From contig OX463829.1 of assembly GCA_949825045.1 (NCBI GenBank), forward strand, positions 2,666,001 to 2,730,000: a stretch of DNA of 64,000 bases, read 5' to 3'. Origin of the DNA: Argyresthia goedartella (taxonomy: Eukaryota > Arthropoda > Insecta > Lepidoptera > Argyresthiidae). The position numbers and the translations under genes were made by a program. The notes below the pieces were generated by a model. It made no database searches. It was not told the DNA's origin and saw nothing but the letters and a program-made list of their open reading frames with translations. Positions 41,105 through 51,170 of this stretch are shown in pieces (positions within the stretch are counted from its first letter, which is position 1; every line of letters starts with the position of its first letter).

Positions 41105-41299
41105 TCTCTCAGACATGACGACCTCTGTGGCGCTGCGATTGTGGCTTTGCCTTCGAGAGGTCCCGGGTTCGATCCCCGGCTGGGGATACAGAAAAAAACC
41201 CCGGGTCTTGGATGTTTATATGTGTGTGAGGTAGCTGTTTTCTGGTTCCCGCGACACCGGGCCCGAAGTAATGTGCCTTTAAGTAAAGTGTTTATGTTT
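41105..41299 (+). mobile_element. SINE-B copy 1
   Basis: The tRNA-like head has GTGGCGCTGCGATTG and the B box GGTTCGATCCC (about 41166-41176). The body is TTCTGGTTCCCGCGACACCG and the end GTGTTTATGTTTA. It is followed directly by SINE-A. Confidence 0.75.
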
Positions 41300-41580
41300 A
41301 AGCTCCGTGGTCTAATGGGTTTCACGCTTGCTTCTTACACATGTGATAAAGGTTCGATTCCTGATCATGTATCAATTAGATAATTAATTTACCTTAAGTA
41401 CATAATACGGAAGTTCTAACGGCGATGGAAAACATCCTGAGAAAACCTTCATTACTCCTTAGCTGCGGAGATGGGCTAGCCCCTTGTCACCCAAAATGGA
41501 GTTTTGAATAACTGGCTCAAAGAAGGCACAACTGTGCTCTGCCAACCCGTATGGGAAAAGGCGTGACGCTATGTGTTAAA
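41300..41580 (+). mobile_element. SINE-A, full length, with intact Pol III boxes
   Basis: The A box TGGTCTAATGGG (41308-41319) and a perfect B box GGTTCGATTCC (41351-41361) form the internal Pol III promoter. Body and tail follow (GATGGGCTAGCCCCTTGTCA, AAGGCGTGACGCTATG). This is the best-preserved promoter among the SINE-A copies here. Confidence 0.85.
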
Positions 41581-41727
41581 CACAATAATGTTCCAAATTT
41601 CAACTTTATTTTAAAGTAAGACAACACAAGGTGACATTTAATTAGGTGACCATATTTTGGGGAATGATAGTACCCATTATTATGAATAACTTTCCCCAAG
41701 AAACATATGGTCGTAAACGTAATAAAT

Positions 41728-41776
41728 TTGGGGGACACCGGAAGAGTGGTGTGACCTCTCTTCCGGTGTCCCCCAA
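41728..41776. repeat. 19-bp inverted duplication at the LINE-E 5' junction
   Basis: 41728-41746 is the exact reverse complement of 41758-41776, with an 11-nt spacer. The right arm is genuine RT coding sequence (the SGVPQG block), so the left arm is the secondary, inverted copy. Confidence 0.9.
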
Positions 41777-42706
41777 GGTGGCATTCTCTCTCCTCTTCTA
41801 TTCTCAATATTTATCAATTCCATATCCGATGTCCTCTCTTCTTCCTATCATCTCTACGCGGATGACCTTCAGATCTATCGTCACTTCTCTCCTGATGATG
41901 TAAATTCCGCTGTGGAAGCGTTAAACGCTGACTTGGCTGGTATTAGTGGATGGGCATCGTCATTTGGGTTGCTGGTTAATACGAATAAGTCCCAGGCCAT
42001 GATTATAAGTACCAGACACTCTTTAAACACGTTGCAGCAATTTTCTGTCCCTTCTGTAACTTATAACGGTACTGTAATCATGTATAGCGATAAAGCTAAA
42101 AACCTGGGTGTCATCTTTGATAATCAATTGTCCTGGTCAATGCATGTTAATGAGGTCAGCAGGCGAGTTTACGCAACTTTTCATTCCCTCAGGAGACTTC
42201 AGAACTTTCTTCCTCGCCAGACCAAAATAACTCTCGCTCAGTCCCTTCTTCTCCCCCTCATTGATTATGCTGATGTTTGCTGGGTGAGCGCAAATGAAGA
42301 ACAACTGAACAAACTCGAACGACTTCAAAATCTCGGGATTCGGTTCATCTTCGGACTGCGCAAGTATGACCACGTATCTCAGCATCGCAGGGAGCTGAAG
42401 TGGCTACCGATTCGGCTTCGACGGGACTCTCATATCCTGTGTTTCCTTTATAATATTTTGTGGAACCCTCGTTACCCTAACTTCCTACGTGATCGCTTCG
42501 AATTTCTTTCTTCAAGCAGGCCTCGGAGAACTCATATGGCGTCTACGCTCAAAGCTCCAGATCGCTCCACTGCAGCCTACGAGCACGGGTTCAGAATCCG
42601 AGCCGTACGACTGTGGAATGAGCTTCCTTGCACTATCAGGGACAGTCGATCTCTAAATATATTCAAAATCCGGCTAAAGAAGCATTATCTCTCCCTTTCC
42701 AGTTAG
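41757..42706 (+). pseudogene. LINE-E reverse transcriptase (3' half) and C-terminal domain
   Basis: The open frame starts inside the RT at SSGVPQGGILSPLLFSIFIN. It has YHLYADDLQIY with the catalytic Asp-Asp, then LGVIFDNQLSWSMHVNEVS and the post-RT domain (LIDYADVCWVSAN, LERLQNLGIRFIFG, YEHGFRIRAVRLWNELP). It ends naturally at 42706. No stop interrupts these 316 codons, so the copy is fairly young. The endonuclease and the first half of the RT were never copied. Confidence 0.85.
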
Positions 42707-42939
42707 ATAATATATATATATTTGTATGTATTAGTTTATTATACGGTTTATTCATATTTTTACGTTGTATTTAAGTGATTGTGTATGCAGTCTATTTTTA
42801 GCAATTAGGGTTATCAGTATAATACATAGGTACTGTTTGTAGTATATATTAGTCGTAGTATTTATAGAGTTTTATTGTACGCGCAGGTCTTCCCCCGCTC
42901 AACCATCACCTCTCCTACCATCTTGGTTTGCTGGAAGAA

Positions 42940-42955
42940 ATCTCTTTTGAGAGAT
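42940..42955 (+). repeat. LINE-E 3' UTR hairpin
   Basis: ATCTCT-TTTG-AGAGAT follows GGTTTGCTGGAAGA and precedes AAGCTCGCCTTTGTA. LINE-F has the same context at 44418-44470. Its position fits an RT binding signal. Confidence 0.6.
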
Positions 42956-43194
42956 AAGCTCGCCTTTGTACATGTTTTTTTCTATTATAAGTTATCTGTA
43001 TGACTGTTTTGTGTAGTATAATAAAGAAATTTTTGGGTCTCCCATAGTAACTTGTAATCAGCGGATCGGGTCATTGTACTGAGGACGTTTTTTTTTTCAT
43101 TTGCGACCATATGTTTCTTGGGGAAAGTTGTTCATACTGGTGGGTACTATTACTCCCCAAAATATGGTCAGCTAATTAAATGTCACCATGTATT

Positions 43195-43936
43195 TTAAAA
43201 TATACGTGTTTTTTCCTCTTAGTATACCCAATGTCTTTATGTATCATCGTGATGCTGAGCCCACATTAAGCAGCTGCTGGGAACACGCTCACAGACCTGC
43301 TGTCGTATGCATCGATTCAGAAAACTCACTCGTACAATCGTACGTAGCCATAAAAGTGAACATCCGCAAGCATCTTCATTAATTCATCAAGGCCGCTTCG
43401 CGAGGCATCGTAAAATAAGACCAGCATTCACCCCAGACCAACTGACCCTGGAAACGCCTTACGATTCGAAAGTTCTAGACAGTTCCTACTCCTAGACTTG
43501 CCATTTATTGCGGGCGACGAGGTCCCGCCTACAATGAAATACAACTATAATTATCGTTGAAATGCACACCTTAGTCAGAAAACACAATTGTATTGTAAAG
43601 CACACGCACTAAAAATGATGTACCTAATAGGAAAAAACTGCCTGCGGTCCACAAAAAAGCACAAACCATGCAGGACTTTAGTACAGTGTAATATAAAATT
43701 TAATTTAAATGTTAGTGGAACCCACTTTATTGGATTTAATTAATCGTTTTTTTTTTGGTTATTTTTTATAACTAAGTCATTTCCTGCTTTTAAGTATAAA
43801 ATTACGCAAAATCTGTAGATGGTTACTTTAAAACTAAGGTAGAATAGCTAATTCATAGATTGTGCGAGATTTATAAATTTTTCCGTACACGCCTTTTAAA
43901 GCCTTTTTTGATACCCCAATCGAGGGTCTTAAATAG
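43195..43936. other. Unassigned spacer
   Basis: Two short overlapping ORFs around 43230-43495 have no recognisable family and no supporting signals. The rest is AT-rich. Confidence 0.35.
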
Positions 43937-44064
43937 TTATTTGTGTCTTAAGGGAGCAAAATGATGTATTTACGGCGAGGGTGGTACATTGAATCCAGAG
44001 TGAAGGGAAGGATTCAAGCGTTAACGCCCTTGACGAAAATAATTTTGCTCCTGAGTGACACAAA
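43937..44064. mobile_element. Small fold-back element (~125 bp)
   Basis: TTGTGTCTTAAGGGAGCAAA at the left pairs imperfectly with ATTTTGCTCCTGAGTGACAC at the right. An inner perfect pair is TTGAATCC/GGATTCAA (about 43988-44016). It has the 'GGAGCAAAATGATGTATT' type sequence I recall as a common insect repeat. Confidence 0.6.
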
Positions 44065-44092
44065 CAACTTTTCACACCAACTATGAGGAAAA

Positions 44093-44535
44093 AACCGCAA
44101 CTTACGAGCACGGGTTTAGACTCCGGGCCATTCGGTTGTGGAATGCACTCCCCTGCACCATCAGAGATATTGAGAGTAGGACTATCCGTCCTACTCTCAA
44201 TATCTTTAAAAGTCGTGTGAAGAAGCATCCTATTCCTATCTCTTTAGAAATATAGGTAGTATTTATGTATTTATAATTTATATATGTATATATATTTAAT
44301 ATTTATTTATATTTAGGATGTACATTTTATGTATGTAGTTTATTGAGTTGTAATTTAAGGTATGTTGTACACATCGGTCTACCCGTGCTCTGTGATTAAC
44401 CTATCTCATCCTGACATGGTTTGCTGGAAGAGATCTCTTGTTAGAAGAGAGAAGAGAAGCTCGCCTTTGTAAACTATTTTAATATATATCTTGTCAATAT
44501 ATTTATTTGTGTGCAATAAAGAAATTATGAAAAAT
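44093..44535 (+). mobile_element. LINE-F, 3'-end fragment related to LINE-E
   Basis: A short ORF2 end (TYEHGFRLRAIRLWNALPCT, ending 44255) is followed by a UTR with TTTGCTGGAAGAGATCTCTT and CTCGCCTTTGTA, and a terminal CAATAAAGAAATTATG. A 17-bp inverted duplication lies at 44166-44204. Confidence 0.75.
44166..44204. repeat. 17-bp inverted duplication inside LINE-F coding sequence
   Basis: 44166-44182 and 44188-44204 are exact reverse complements with a 5-nt spacer. In LINE-E the matching place reads RDSRSLNIF with no extra residues. The left arm is therefore an inserted inverted copy, adding about eight codons. Confidence 0.85.
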
Positions 44536-44539
44536 TATG

Positions 44540-45511
44540 AAATTTAAATAAAATGCTCTAGAAAAATTAAATAACTATACTTTGAATTATACTTTCACCG
44601 CTTTTACAGTAATCGAACAACGTAAACAATATATATATTTTTATAATGGCGGATTGTGAAGGATTAGGGAAAGCTCACCACAGATAAAATATTCCTGTGT
44701 ACTTTTACCGATGTGTAAAAATAATCGAATCTAATATTACAATGGTTTCGGATATCAATATTCATTATTAACAGTCGTCGATAGTTTTGATTTCAATAAA
44801 ACATATAATTTATTGTCTCATTTTTTTTAAATATTACGAAAAATTCATAAATTTTCACATCAACGTCATATGAAAATTTATGAATTTTTCAAATTAAAAA
44901 AATTTTAAAGTAAAAACTTGAAACATGTTCGTTTTTAATTGACTACGATGAAACTACAATCGATTATTTTATTAAGATCTGTGATAAATTGGCACATTGC
45001 GTAAATGATAAATGCCAATGAATAGATTAAAAAAGTAGCTTAAACAGAAAAGTAGCATAGCTCCCTCTCGTCGTGGAGCCAAACTTACTTTTCCGAATGA
45101 AAGGTGTGAAAAAAAGGATTTTAGCCCGCACATTCAAGCGCATAAAATCCGCAATTTTAAAATAAATCTGATGACGTATCGTTTATCAAAATCGGTGGTT
45201 CATTAGTTAGGAGCGGACACATGAACAGACTTACATACATAAATATAAACATACTGGTCAACAAATATACTTTTCCTGGAGCTGGATCAAGTACAGCTTA
45301 AAAAGATCTTAGTTGGCATCAACGTCTATTCCAATATGGGGCGGCAACAGTTGCTGACGTTGGTCTAGTAATTAAATACTTAACTTTTGCGGGCTAGCCC
45401 ATCGCCGCTTGCATGACGTGTCCATTCTACGACCTCCGTGGCATATAAAGCTTAGCGTCCTTTCTCAGGCTCTTTACTGTCACTTCCTGTGCCTTGTGAC
45501 AGCTTGTTAAC
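44540..45511. other. Unassigned AT-rich spacer
   Basis: Only a SINE-A core scrap is recognised (GGGCTAGCCCATCGCCGC, 45390-45407, minus). No gene is supported. Confidence 0.4.
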
Positions 45512-45518
45512 ATGCCGC

Positions 45519-46522
45519 GTTGGATCGCATCTTACATTAATAACCGTAGTCAAGCTGTAACAGTGAAGGGATTTACATCATCTTTTAAACCAATTCCTTC
45601 AGGGGTACCGCAGGGATCTCACATGGGACCTTTGCTTTTCACCATATTTATAAATGATTTTGGTAAATTTCTTAATTTTAGTAAGTTTCTCCTCTATGCA
45701 GATGATGCTAAACTATATCACATAATACAATCAAATAATGACTGTCTTAACTTTCAAACAGATATTAATAATCTGTTGTTTTACTGCAGCCAAAACCATT
45801 TAACACTTAATTGTGACAAATGTTACGTCATTACTTTTACAAGAAAACATAATGTCATACGATTTAATTATTCCTTGGATGGTAACATCATTAATAGAGT
45901 CGATCAAATAAGAGATTTAGGTGTAGTGTTGGACAGTGAATTATGCTTTAACTTGCATATTGATTCCATAATTGAGCGAAGCTTCAAGCAGCTTGGTATT
46001 ATTCTGCGGCAATGCAAACCTTTAAAATCAGCCAAAGCCTATAAGACTCTTTACTTTGCCTACGTTCGGAGCATCCTTGAGTTTTGTTCTGTTGTGTGGA
46101 GTCCACAATACGAAACCCACATCAACCGGCTCGAAAAAATACAAAGAAAGTTTTTGAAGGCGCTTGACATAAGAACTCATTATTTTGTCTCTTCTGAAAT
46201 ATCAGCTGAATTTCATAGGATCCCTCTATTAGCAAGCCGTAGACAGTTCATGGACGCATGCTTCTTGTTTAAAACCCTCTCCAATATTGTTGACTGTCCA
46301 TACATACTTGAAAATCTAAATTTTAAAATCCCTCGATTATCTAGCAGATCCCACGACGTCTTCGAAGTTACTCGCTGTCGCACCAACTATGCTCAAAATT
46401 CATACATGAGGCGAACCACTAATTTTTATAACAAACAACTTTCTGGCCCAGATATTGACATATTTAATATTTCTTTAGGCTCATTAAAGTTGAAATTAAG
46501 GCATATATTGTTTAATTTTTAG
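45519..46522 (+). pseudogene. LINE-C reverse transcriptase (3' half) and C-terminal domain
   Basis: The frame enters at WIASYINNRSQAVTVKGF and continues PSGVPQGSHMGPLLFTIFIN and FLLYADDAKLYHI (catalytic Asp-Asp). Next come DLGVVLDSELCFNLHIDS, RSILEFCSVVWSPQ, LEKIQRKFLKAL and the tail FKIPRLSSRSHDVFEV...RTNYAQNSYMRR. It is open to its natural stop. The ATG at 45512 belongs to the flanking duplication, so no true start exists. The C-terminus is the closest match in the window to the LINE piece inside the Helitron (577-897). Confidence 0.82.
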
Positions 46523-46748
46523 AATAATATTTTTATTTTTTCATGTTGTTATTTTAAATGTTTTCATTTTAATTGATGTTCCAATAGTTTGCCAAAACCA
46601 CTAATTGGCTCTCGCAAGGCATGTTACTTTTAATTAGAATTTTTTCATGAAACTCAAGGTCTACTTTATAAGCTTATTTATCTAGTCATTGTAATTATAT
46701 GTGACCGTTTGTTTTCTTACAAATAAAATAAAATAAATAAATAAATAA
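45519..46748 (+). mobile_element. LINE-C, 5'-truncated
   Basis: ATGCCGC occurs at both sides (45512-45518, 46749-46755), a plausible 7-bp target duplication. The element holds the RT catalytic half, the C-terminal domain, a 3' UTR and an AAATAAATAAAT tail. SINE-B copy 2 lies immediately downstream. Confidence 0.8.
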
Positions 46749-46755
46749 ATGCCGC

Positions 46756-47030
46756 CCCGCGACGTACCAAGAGCGCCAGTCCACCGGCCGCATATCACCG
46801 ACGTCAACGAAAACTGGGTGATCGTCCGTGATAGTCTACTGTGGCGTTGCGGTTCGAGTCTCAGCCTCCCAACCGAGAGGTCCCGGGTTCGAATCCTGGC
46901 TGGGGGGAACAAAAAACCCCAACCTGTTTTTTTTTTTCATTGTTCCTGGTTCCCACGACACAGTGTTGGGCCAGAGGCACTGTATGTGCATGTTTATTAA
47001 TGTATATGTTTAAATACATTGCCCACCACC
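46756..47030 (+). mobile_element. SINE-B copy 2
   Basis: GTGGCGTTGCGGTTCG is followed by a perfect B box GGTTCGAATCC (46886-46896). The body is CCTGGTTCCCACGACACAGT and the end is TGTATATGTTTAAATAC. It shares its head and body with 41105-41299. Its left boundary is approximate. Confidence 0.72.
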
Positions 47031-47725
47031 GAATATCGAGTAAAGGTGAACTAATATCTGAAAAGCCTCTCACAAGCATATCACACGCATCTCTCAATAT
47101 AGCAGGAGCGTGTGGTAGGCGCGTGATAAGCGTGTGAACTGCGCGCGATAGGCGTATGATAGGCGTGTGGGGTGATAGGGTTTTAATTAGTATAATTACT
47201 CCAGGTTCGTAGCCGACCACATGTGCAAACAACGATGTGTCGCCAAGGTGTGTGAGCGAGAAAGCGAGCATAATTACCTAGCGGGTGAGCGACACACTGC
47301 GAGCGTAGTTGGTTCCTACCGCTGTCTCACTCACTTGCTATATAGGTAACTCACAGCTATCTCGCTTCGCCCCGAGATTGTGCCGGGTGGACAAACGATT
47401 GCTGTCACGACATTTTGAAATCGGCCCGAAATAATGTCGTTGCCGTTGACGTTCCACTGACGGCGCCGCGCCGGTGAACGAACGCACTAATGGCGAATTC
47501 GTTATGTTGACGGGACAAAAATAAGATTTATGGCGGTTGTTTTGCGTTGCGAGATTTTGTTGAGATGTCAAATTAGGGCGTTATTGGAAATGGGAAATCA
47601 CATAAGCAAGATGATAAGGTGTTTTGCGCTAAGGATTCTGTTTTTATTTTTATGGAGAACTGTTTGTGTCCAAGATTTGTATTATTCACTGAAAGCTATT
47701 TTACACACATGGCCAGAATACACAG
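47031..47725. other. Unassigned region with GCGTGTGATAGGCGTG-like words
   Basis: 47100-47180 repeats variants of GCGTGTGATAGG. The remainder is moderately GC-rich, without a supported gene. Confidence 0.35.
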
Positions 47726-47938
47726 TTGATATTTAATGAGCTGACCAAATTTTGAGCAATCAAACCCATTATTACGAAGAAGATTTCCCTAAATGATCAC
47801 AAACTAAAACAAAATAGGTCTCCTATAGATCATGTACAAACAGTATGTTTTTCATTTGCGACCATAATTTTCTATGGGAAAATTGTTCATAATGATGGGT
47901 ACTGCCATTTCCTTTGGGTCAGCTGATTAACAGATGCC
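47726..47938. mobile_element. MITE-M copy 4, diverged
   Basis: Left ATATTTAATGAGCTGACCAA and right TTGGGTCAGCTGATTAACAG are inverted. The interior has ATTTGCGACCATAATTTTCT and AATGATGGGTACTGCCATTT, as in the other copies. Confidence 0.7.
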
Positions 47939-48257
47939 CTATATAATACCTATAACATTGAATATCATCTGAAAGATTCTTGGAAAAAATATTAGTCGAC
48001 ATCTAGAAATGATAGATTCCATCCCAAGGTAGGTAGGTACATAAAAAGGTATGGGGTAGAGTTTTGATGGCAAACCCATGCTGCGTCATTTTCATTCATA
48101 ATTTTATTCTGATCAATGAAATTGAATTAGTGACAATTTCCAGCCACAGCACCGTGTTAGGCTGTGGTAGGCTACGAGTATGTTCAATCCATTAGGCAGG
48201 ATCACAAAATAAGTAGAAGTAGGTGCCTAGCTGTAAAGAAACATCACTCCGCGAAGA
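47939..48257. other. Unassigned spacer
   Basis: No gene or repeat is recognised. Confidence 0.35.
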
Positions 48258-48269
48258 CCCTTAAATAAA

Positions 48270-48519
48270 GGCGAGTATTTAATCGCACATCAAAAATACC
48301 GATTTTCACAGCAAAAAAGGATCAGCAAAAACACTTTTTATATAAGTATTTTTGTTGTACTTACATGTTCAACCTAATACGAAGGATATAGGGGGCTTCG
48401 CTTTGCTCACCCCCTTTACCCTTCACTTAAGCTAACGCCGTATTTTGCGCTGATATTTGCTGTGAAAAGCAGTATATTTGCTGTGCAAATCAGTATTTTT
48501 GATGTGCAGTTTAATATTT
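48270..48519. mobile_element. MITE-I (~250 bp) with a 12-bp flanking duplication
   Basis: Left TATTTAATCGCACATCAAAA pairs with right TTTTGATGTGCAGTTTAATA. Inside are repeated CACAGCAAA words and the shared core in reverse (CTTCACTTAAGCTAACGCCG). CCCTTAAATAAA is present exactly at 48258-48269 and 48520-48531. Confidence 0.7.
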
Positions 48520-48531
48520 CCCTTAAATAAA

Positions 48532-49493
48532 TAGCTACTCTCGCTGCGTGGCAGTAAAGTGCAATTCAGCTCGCACCTGCACTTGCCCAGTTTCTGAGAG
48601 GAAAAATAGCTGTGACAACTTGTTAAACTCTTGTTAAACGCATTTCAGCCAATCACATGCCGCTATTTTGGATAAATGATCGATCAACCACTTGTTACAT
48701 TTGACCACTCTTTCAGAAACTGGGGGTCCAATAATCGCTGAAAACCTACAGAATTATTCCCCGCCCGCGCAGGCCAGATTGCGCCCGCGCAACACTGCGA
48801 GCCGAGCGCCAACCTTCTGTTACTTCTGCCCGAGGCGCGCCGGTCGAACGTACCTAAACTGCGAAGTGACTGGTAGAATATTGGTTCTGGTTTGGCAGCC
48901 TTTCCCCGACTGGACCACCAAAATGATTGTAGTTTTAGTCAATCTCCCCGAATGGGCCTCAGACACCCAAATGCCAAACTCCCAGCCGAGTGTTGCACGT
49001 AGCTCCGTCCACTCGAAAACCACAGATGACTGATGCAGATGATGAAGGGGTCCAGTGCCAGCCAGCTCTGAGCTCCAAGCCCGATCCCGATTGCACCTGG
49101 ACGTAGATAGTTCGCCCACCAACCACGAGTACTATGTGGTTAATTGTCGCCGATCAGCGAACGACCATTTCCAAAGAGTTGTGAAGGTTGAGATTGGATT
49201 TTTATGGGGTGAAGATTGATAAAGTTAAAACACTGACTTGGTTACAAGATTTTACTACTTTATTTGAATGAAACTAAACTAGGGCTCTGTACAACTATGA
49301 CAACTGAATATTACGCACTCCGCGTTGACAACTGAGATTACAGCAGTATCCACGACCGTCCTAGGCTACAGCTTATGAGCAAGAGGAAACTGAGATTAAA
49401 CTGATAATTAAATATGGCAACAAACATAATGATCACCAAAATATTTTTTTCCTACCCAAAATTGATAAATGAACACCAAAAGTTGCAAAAAAT
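48532..49493. other. Unassigned region with a GC-rich island
   Basis: 48700-49130 is GC-rich compared with its surroundings and has a 100-codon minus-strand ORF (48820-49122) and an antisense ORF. Neither shows a recognised domain, signal peptide or transposon motif. It may be a non-coding repeat. Confidence 0.3.
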
Positions 49494-49562
49494 ATCAGGG
49501 CAAAATGCTGCGGTAGCTTAGGTGAAGGGTAAAGGGGGTGAGCGAAGTGAAGCCCTCTTTAT
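49494..49562 (+). repeat. Shared MITE core (GCGGTAGCTTAGGTGAAG)
   Basis: CAGGGCAAAATGCTGCGGTA is followed by GCTTAGGTGAAGGGTAAAGG and GAGCGAAGTGAAGCC. The ATCACCAAAA/GATAAATGAACACC-type flanks (49430-49480) suggest it is inside another small MITE whose ends are unclear. Confidence 0.55.
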
Positions 49563-50541
49563 CACAATTTGGTGGACATTTATCCATTCCGGCAGTCATT
49601 ACGAATTTATTGGTAGTAAAATAGGTGCGGTTTTGGTAATCGTTTAAACACAAGCCATTAATATTCCACCGCGACGAAGGCGATACCTCGACCGTTTAAA
49701 GGTACCCGTTACTCCAGACCCGCAGTGTGAGAGGGACGGAATCGGGAAAAAATGAAAAAACGTAGCGCTAAACTACAGAATAATTGTTTAAAAATAAACC
49801 CCGCTATTTTGTTAAAAAGTTTTTTATTTTTGGAGATTTTGCGAATACATAATTCCTACTTCCTATTATGATAGCGAGAGGAAAAGAAGGTGCTAAATGT
49901 TCTTAGTCATACCATCAAAATGTAACACGCTTTTATTTATGAAATTGGGACTCTGATAAAAACGGGTAGATTTAACAATTATAGTGTAAAGGTTTTCATG
50001 TTAAAAATATATAATTATGTACGGTATGTAATTATTTTGTCGTAGACGAAGAAGCTTAATCATCATTAAAGGTTGCAATGAACTAATAAAGTGATATATT
50101 TGTTATTGGAGTTAATTTATTTTAAACTTTTTAGTTCATTTTTAACAAAAGCTTGTTTTTAAAAAAATATTTTTATCTTTATTTTTAACTTTTTAGTATT
50201 TTTAAATCGAGATTTACTACGACGTAGTTCGTAGCACGTAGTAGCGTGTTTCCGTTATGTAGTCCGTAGTACGCTCACATAATATGTGCTGCGTTGAGCA
50301 CTTAAAGTTTATGTATTTTATTTATTTATATATGTTTTTTTTTTTACATATTTTACTTATTTAAGGTAAAATAATGTTTAAATTAGTTATGTAATCACCA
50401 GTTATTTATTTGTAACGTTTCTCATTCTATCCATTTCTTTTAATGCATCAACATTACAAGGTTTCTTCGAAGTCAACTTTGAGCAGTCAAGTTCTTCGAT
50501 TTGAAGACCTGCTAAAGACTTAACTCGGCTTTGGGGTCGGC
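49563..50541. other. Unassigned AT-rich spacer
   Basis: It contains GTAGTACGTAGTAGCG-type words at 50215-50275. No gene is supported. Confidence 0.35.
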
Positions 50542-51020
50542 CATCTAGTATCAAAGTACTCGTCAAAACAAATTAAACTAGCCCAAACTCGATGGGGTTG
50601 CTTCGTTTAATTATGGAGTTCCTATAGGCCACCTTCCAGCTCCATCATCAGACCCTGGTTACCATCTAGTGTCAAAGTACTCGTCAAGACAAATTAAACG
50701 AGCCCAAACTCGATGGGGTTGCGTCGTTTAATTATGGAGTTCCTATGGGCCACCTTCCAGCTCCATCATCAGACCCTGGTTACCATCTAGTGTCAAAGTA
50801 CTCGTCAAGACAAATTAAACGAGCCCAAACTCGATGGGGTTGCGTCGTTTAATTATGGAGTTCCTATGGGCCACCTTCCAGCTACATCATCAGACCCTGG
50901 TTACCATCTAGTGTCAAAGTACTCGTCAAGACAAATTAAACGAGCCCAAACTCGATGAGGTTGCATCGTTTAATGACGGAGTTTCTATGGACACCTTCCA
51001 GCTCCATCATCAGATCAGCT
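50542..51020 (+). repeat. 121-bp tandem repeat, four copies
   Basis: CATCTAGTGTCAAAGTACTC recurs at 50542, 50663, 50784 and 50905. Each unit contains ACTCGATGGGGTTGCGTCGT and ends CCATCATCAGACCCTGG. The first and last units are more diverged. The array runs into 51020-51170, a segment with AATTTCAGCTCAATCGGAAA and a GACA repeat that looks like a retroelement 3' end. Confidence 0.9.
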
Positions 51021-51170
51021 CTATGTCATAATAATATTGCATTGTCATCCAATTTATACATGCATGCAAAATTTCAGCTCAATCGGAAACCGGGAAGTGG
51101 ATCAAATTTAACTTGCAAGATTTGATTACAGACAGACAGACAGACAGACAACGGGACAGGTGAAACTAAA

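Larger units (their letters stand above)
41730..43026 (+). mobile_element. LINE-E, 5'-truncated, inserted in MITE-M
   Basis: AAATTT lies at both junctions (41724-41729, 43027-43032). The element runs from within the RT to a 3' UTR with a hairpin (42940-42955), GATAAGCTCGCCTTTGTAC and a terminal AATAAAG. Its first bases form an inverted copy of the adjacent RT sequence. LINE-F (44093-44535) is a relative. Confidence 0.85.
41630..43187. mobile_element. MITE-M copy 3, split by LINE-E
   Basis: The left arm runs 41630-41729 (GGTGACATTTAATTAGGTGA...AAACATATGGTCG) and the right arm 43033-43187 (TTTGCGACCATATGTTTCTT...AATTAAATGTCACC). The arms pair over about 85 bp. Removing LINE-E restores a MITE of the size of copy 1. 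Confidence 0.85.

Noticed and set aside
43188..43495. Two overlapping ORFs as a host exon
   Set aside because: No domain, splice-site pair or codon bias supports them.
46682..47271. ORFs with 'GFEPGTSRL'-like peptides around SINE-B copy 2
   Set aside because: They are translations of the SINE tRNA B-box region (GGTTCGAATCC), a common false protein.
48692..49122. GC-rich ORF pair as a gene
   Set aside because: Both strands are open because of base composition and neither has a recognised motif. Kept only as unassigned sequence.
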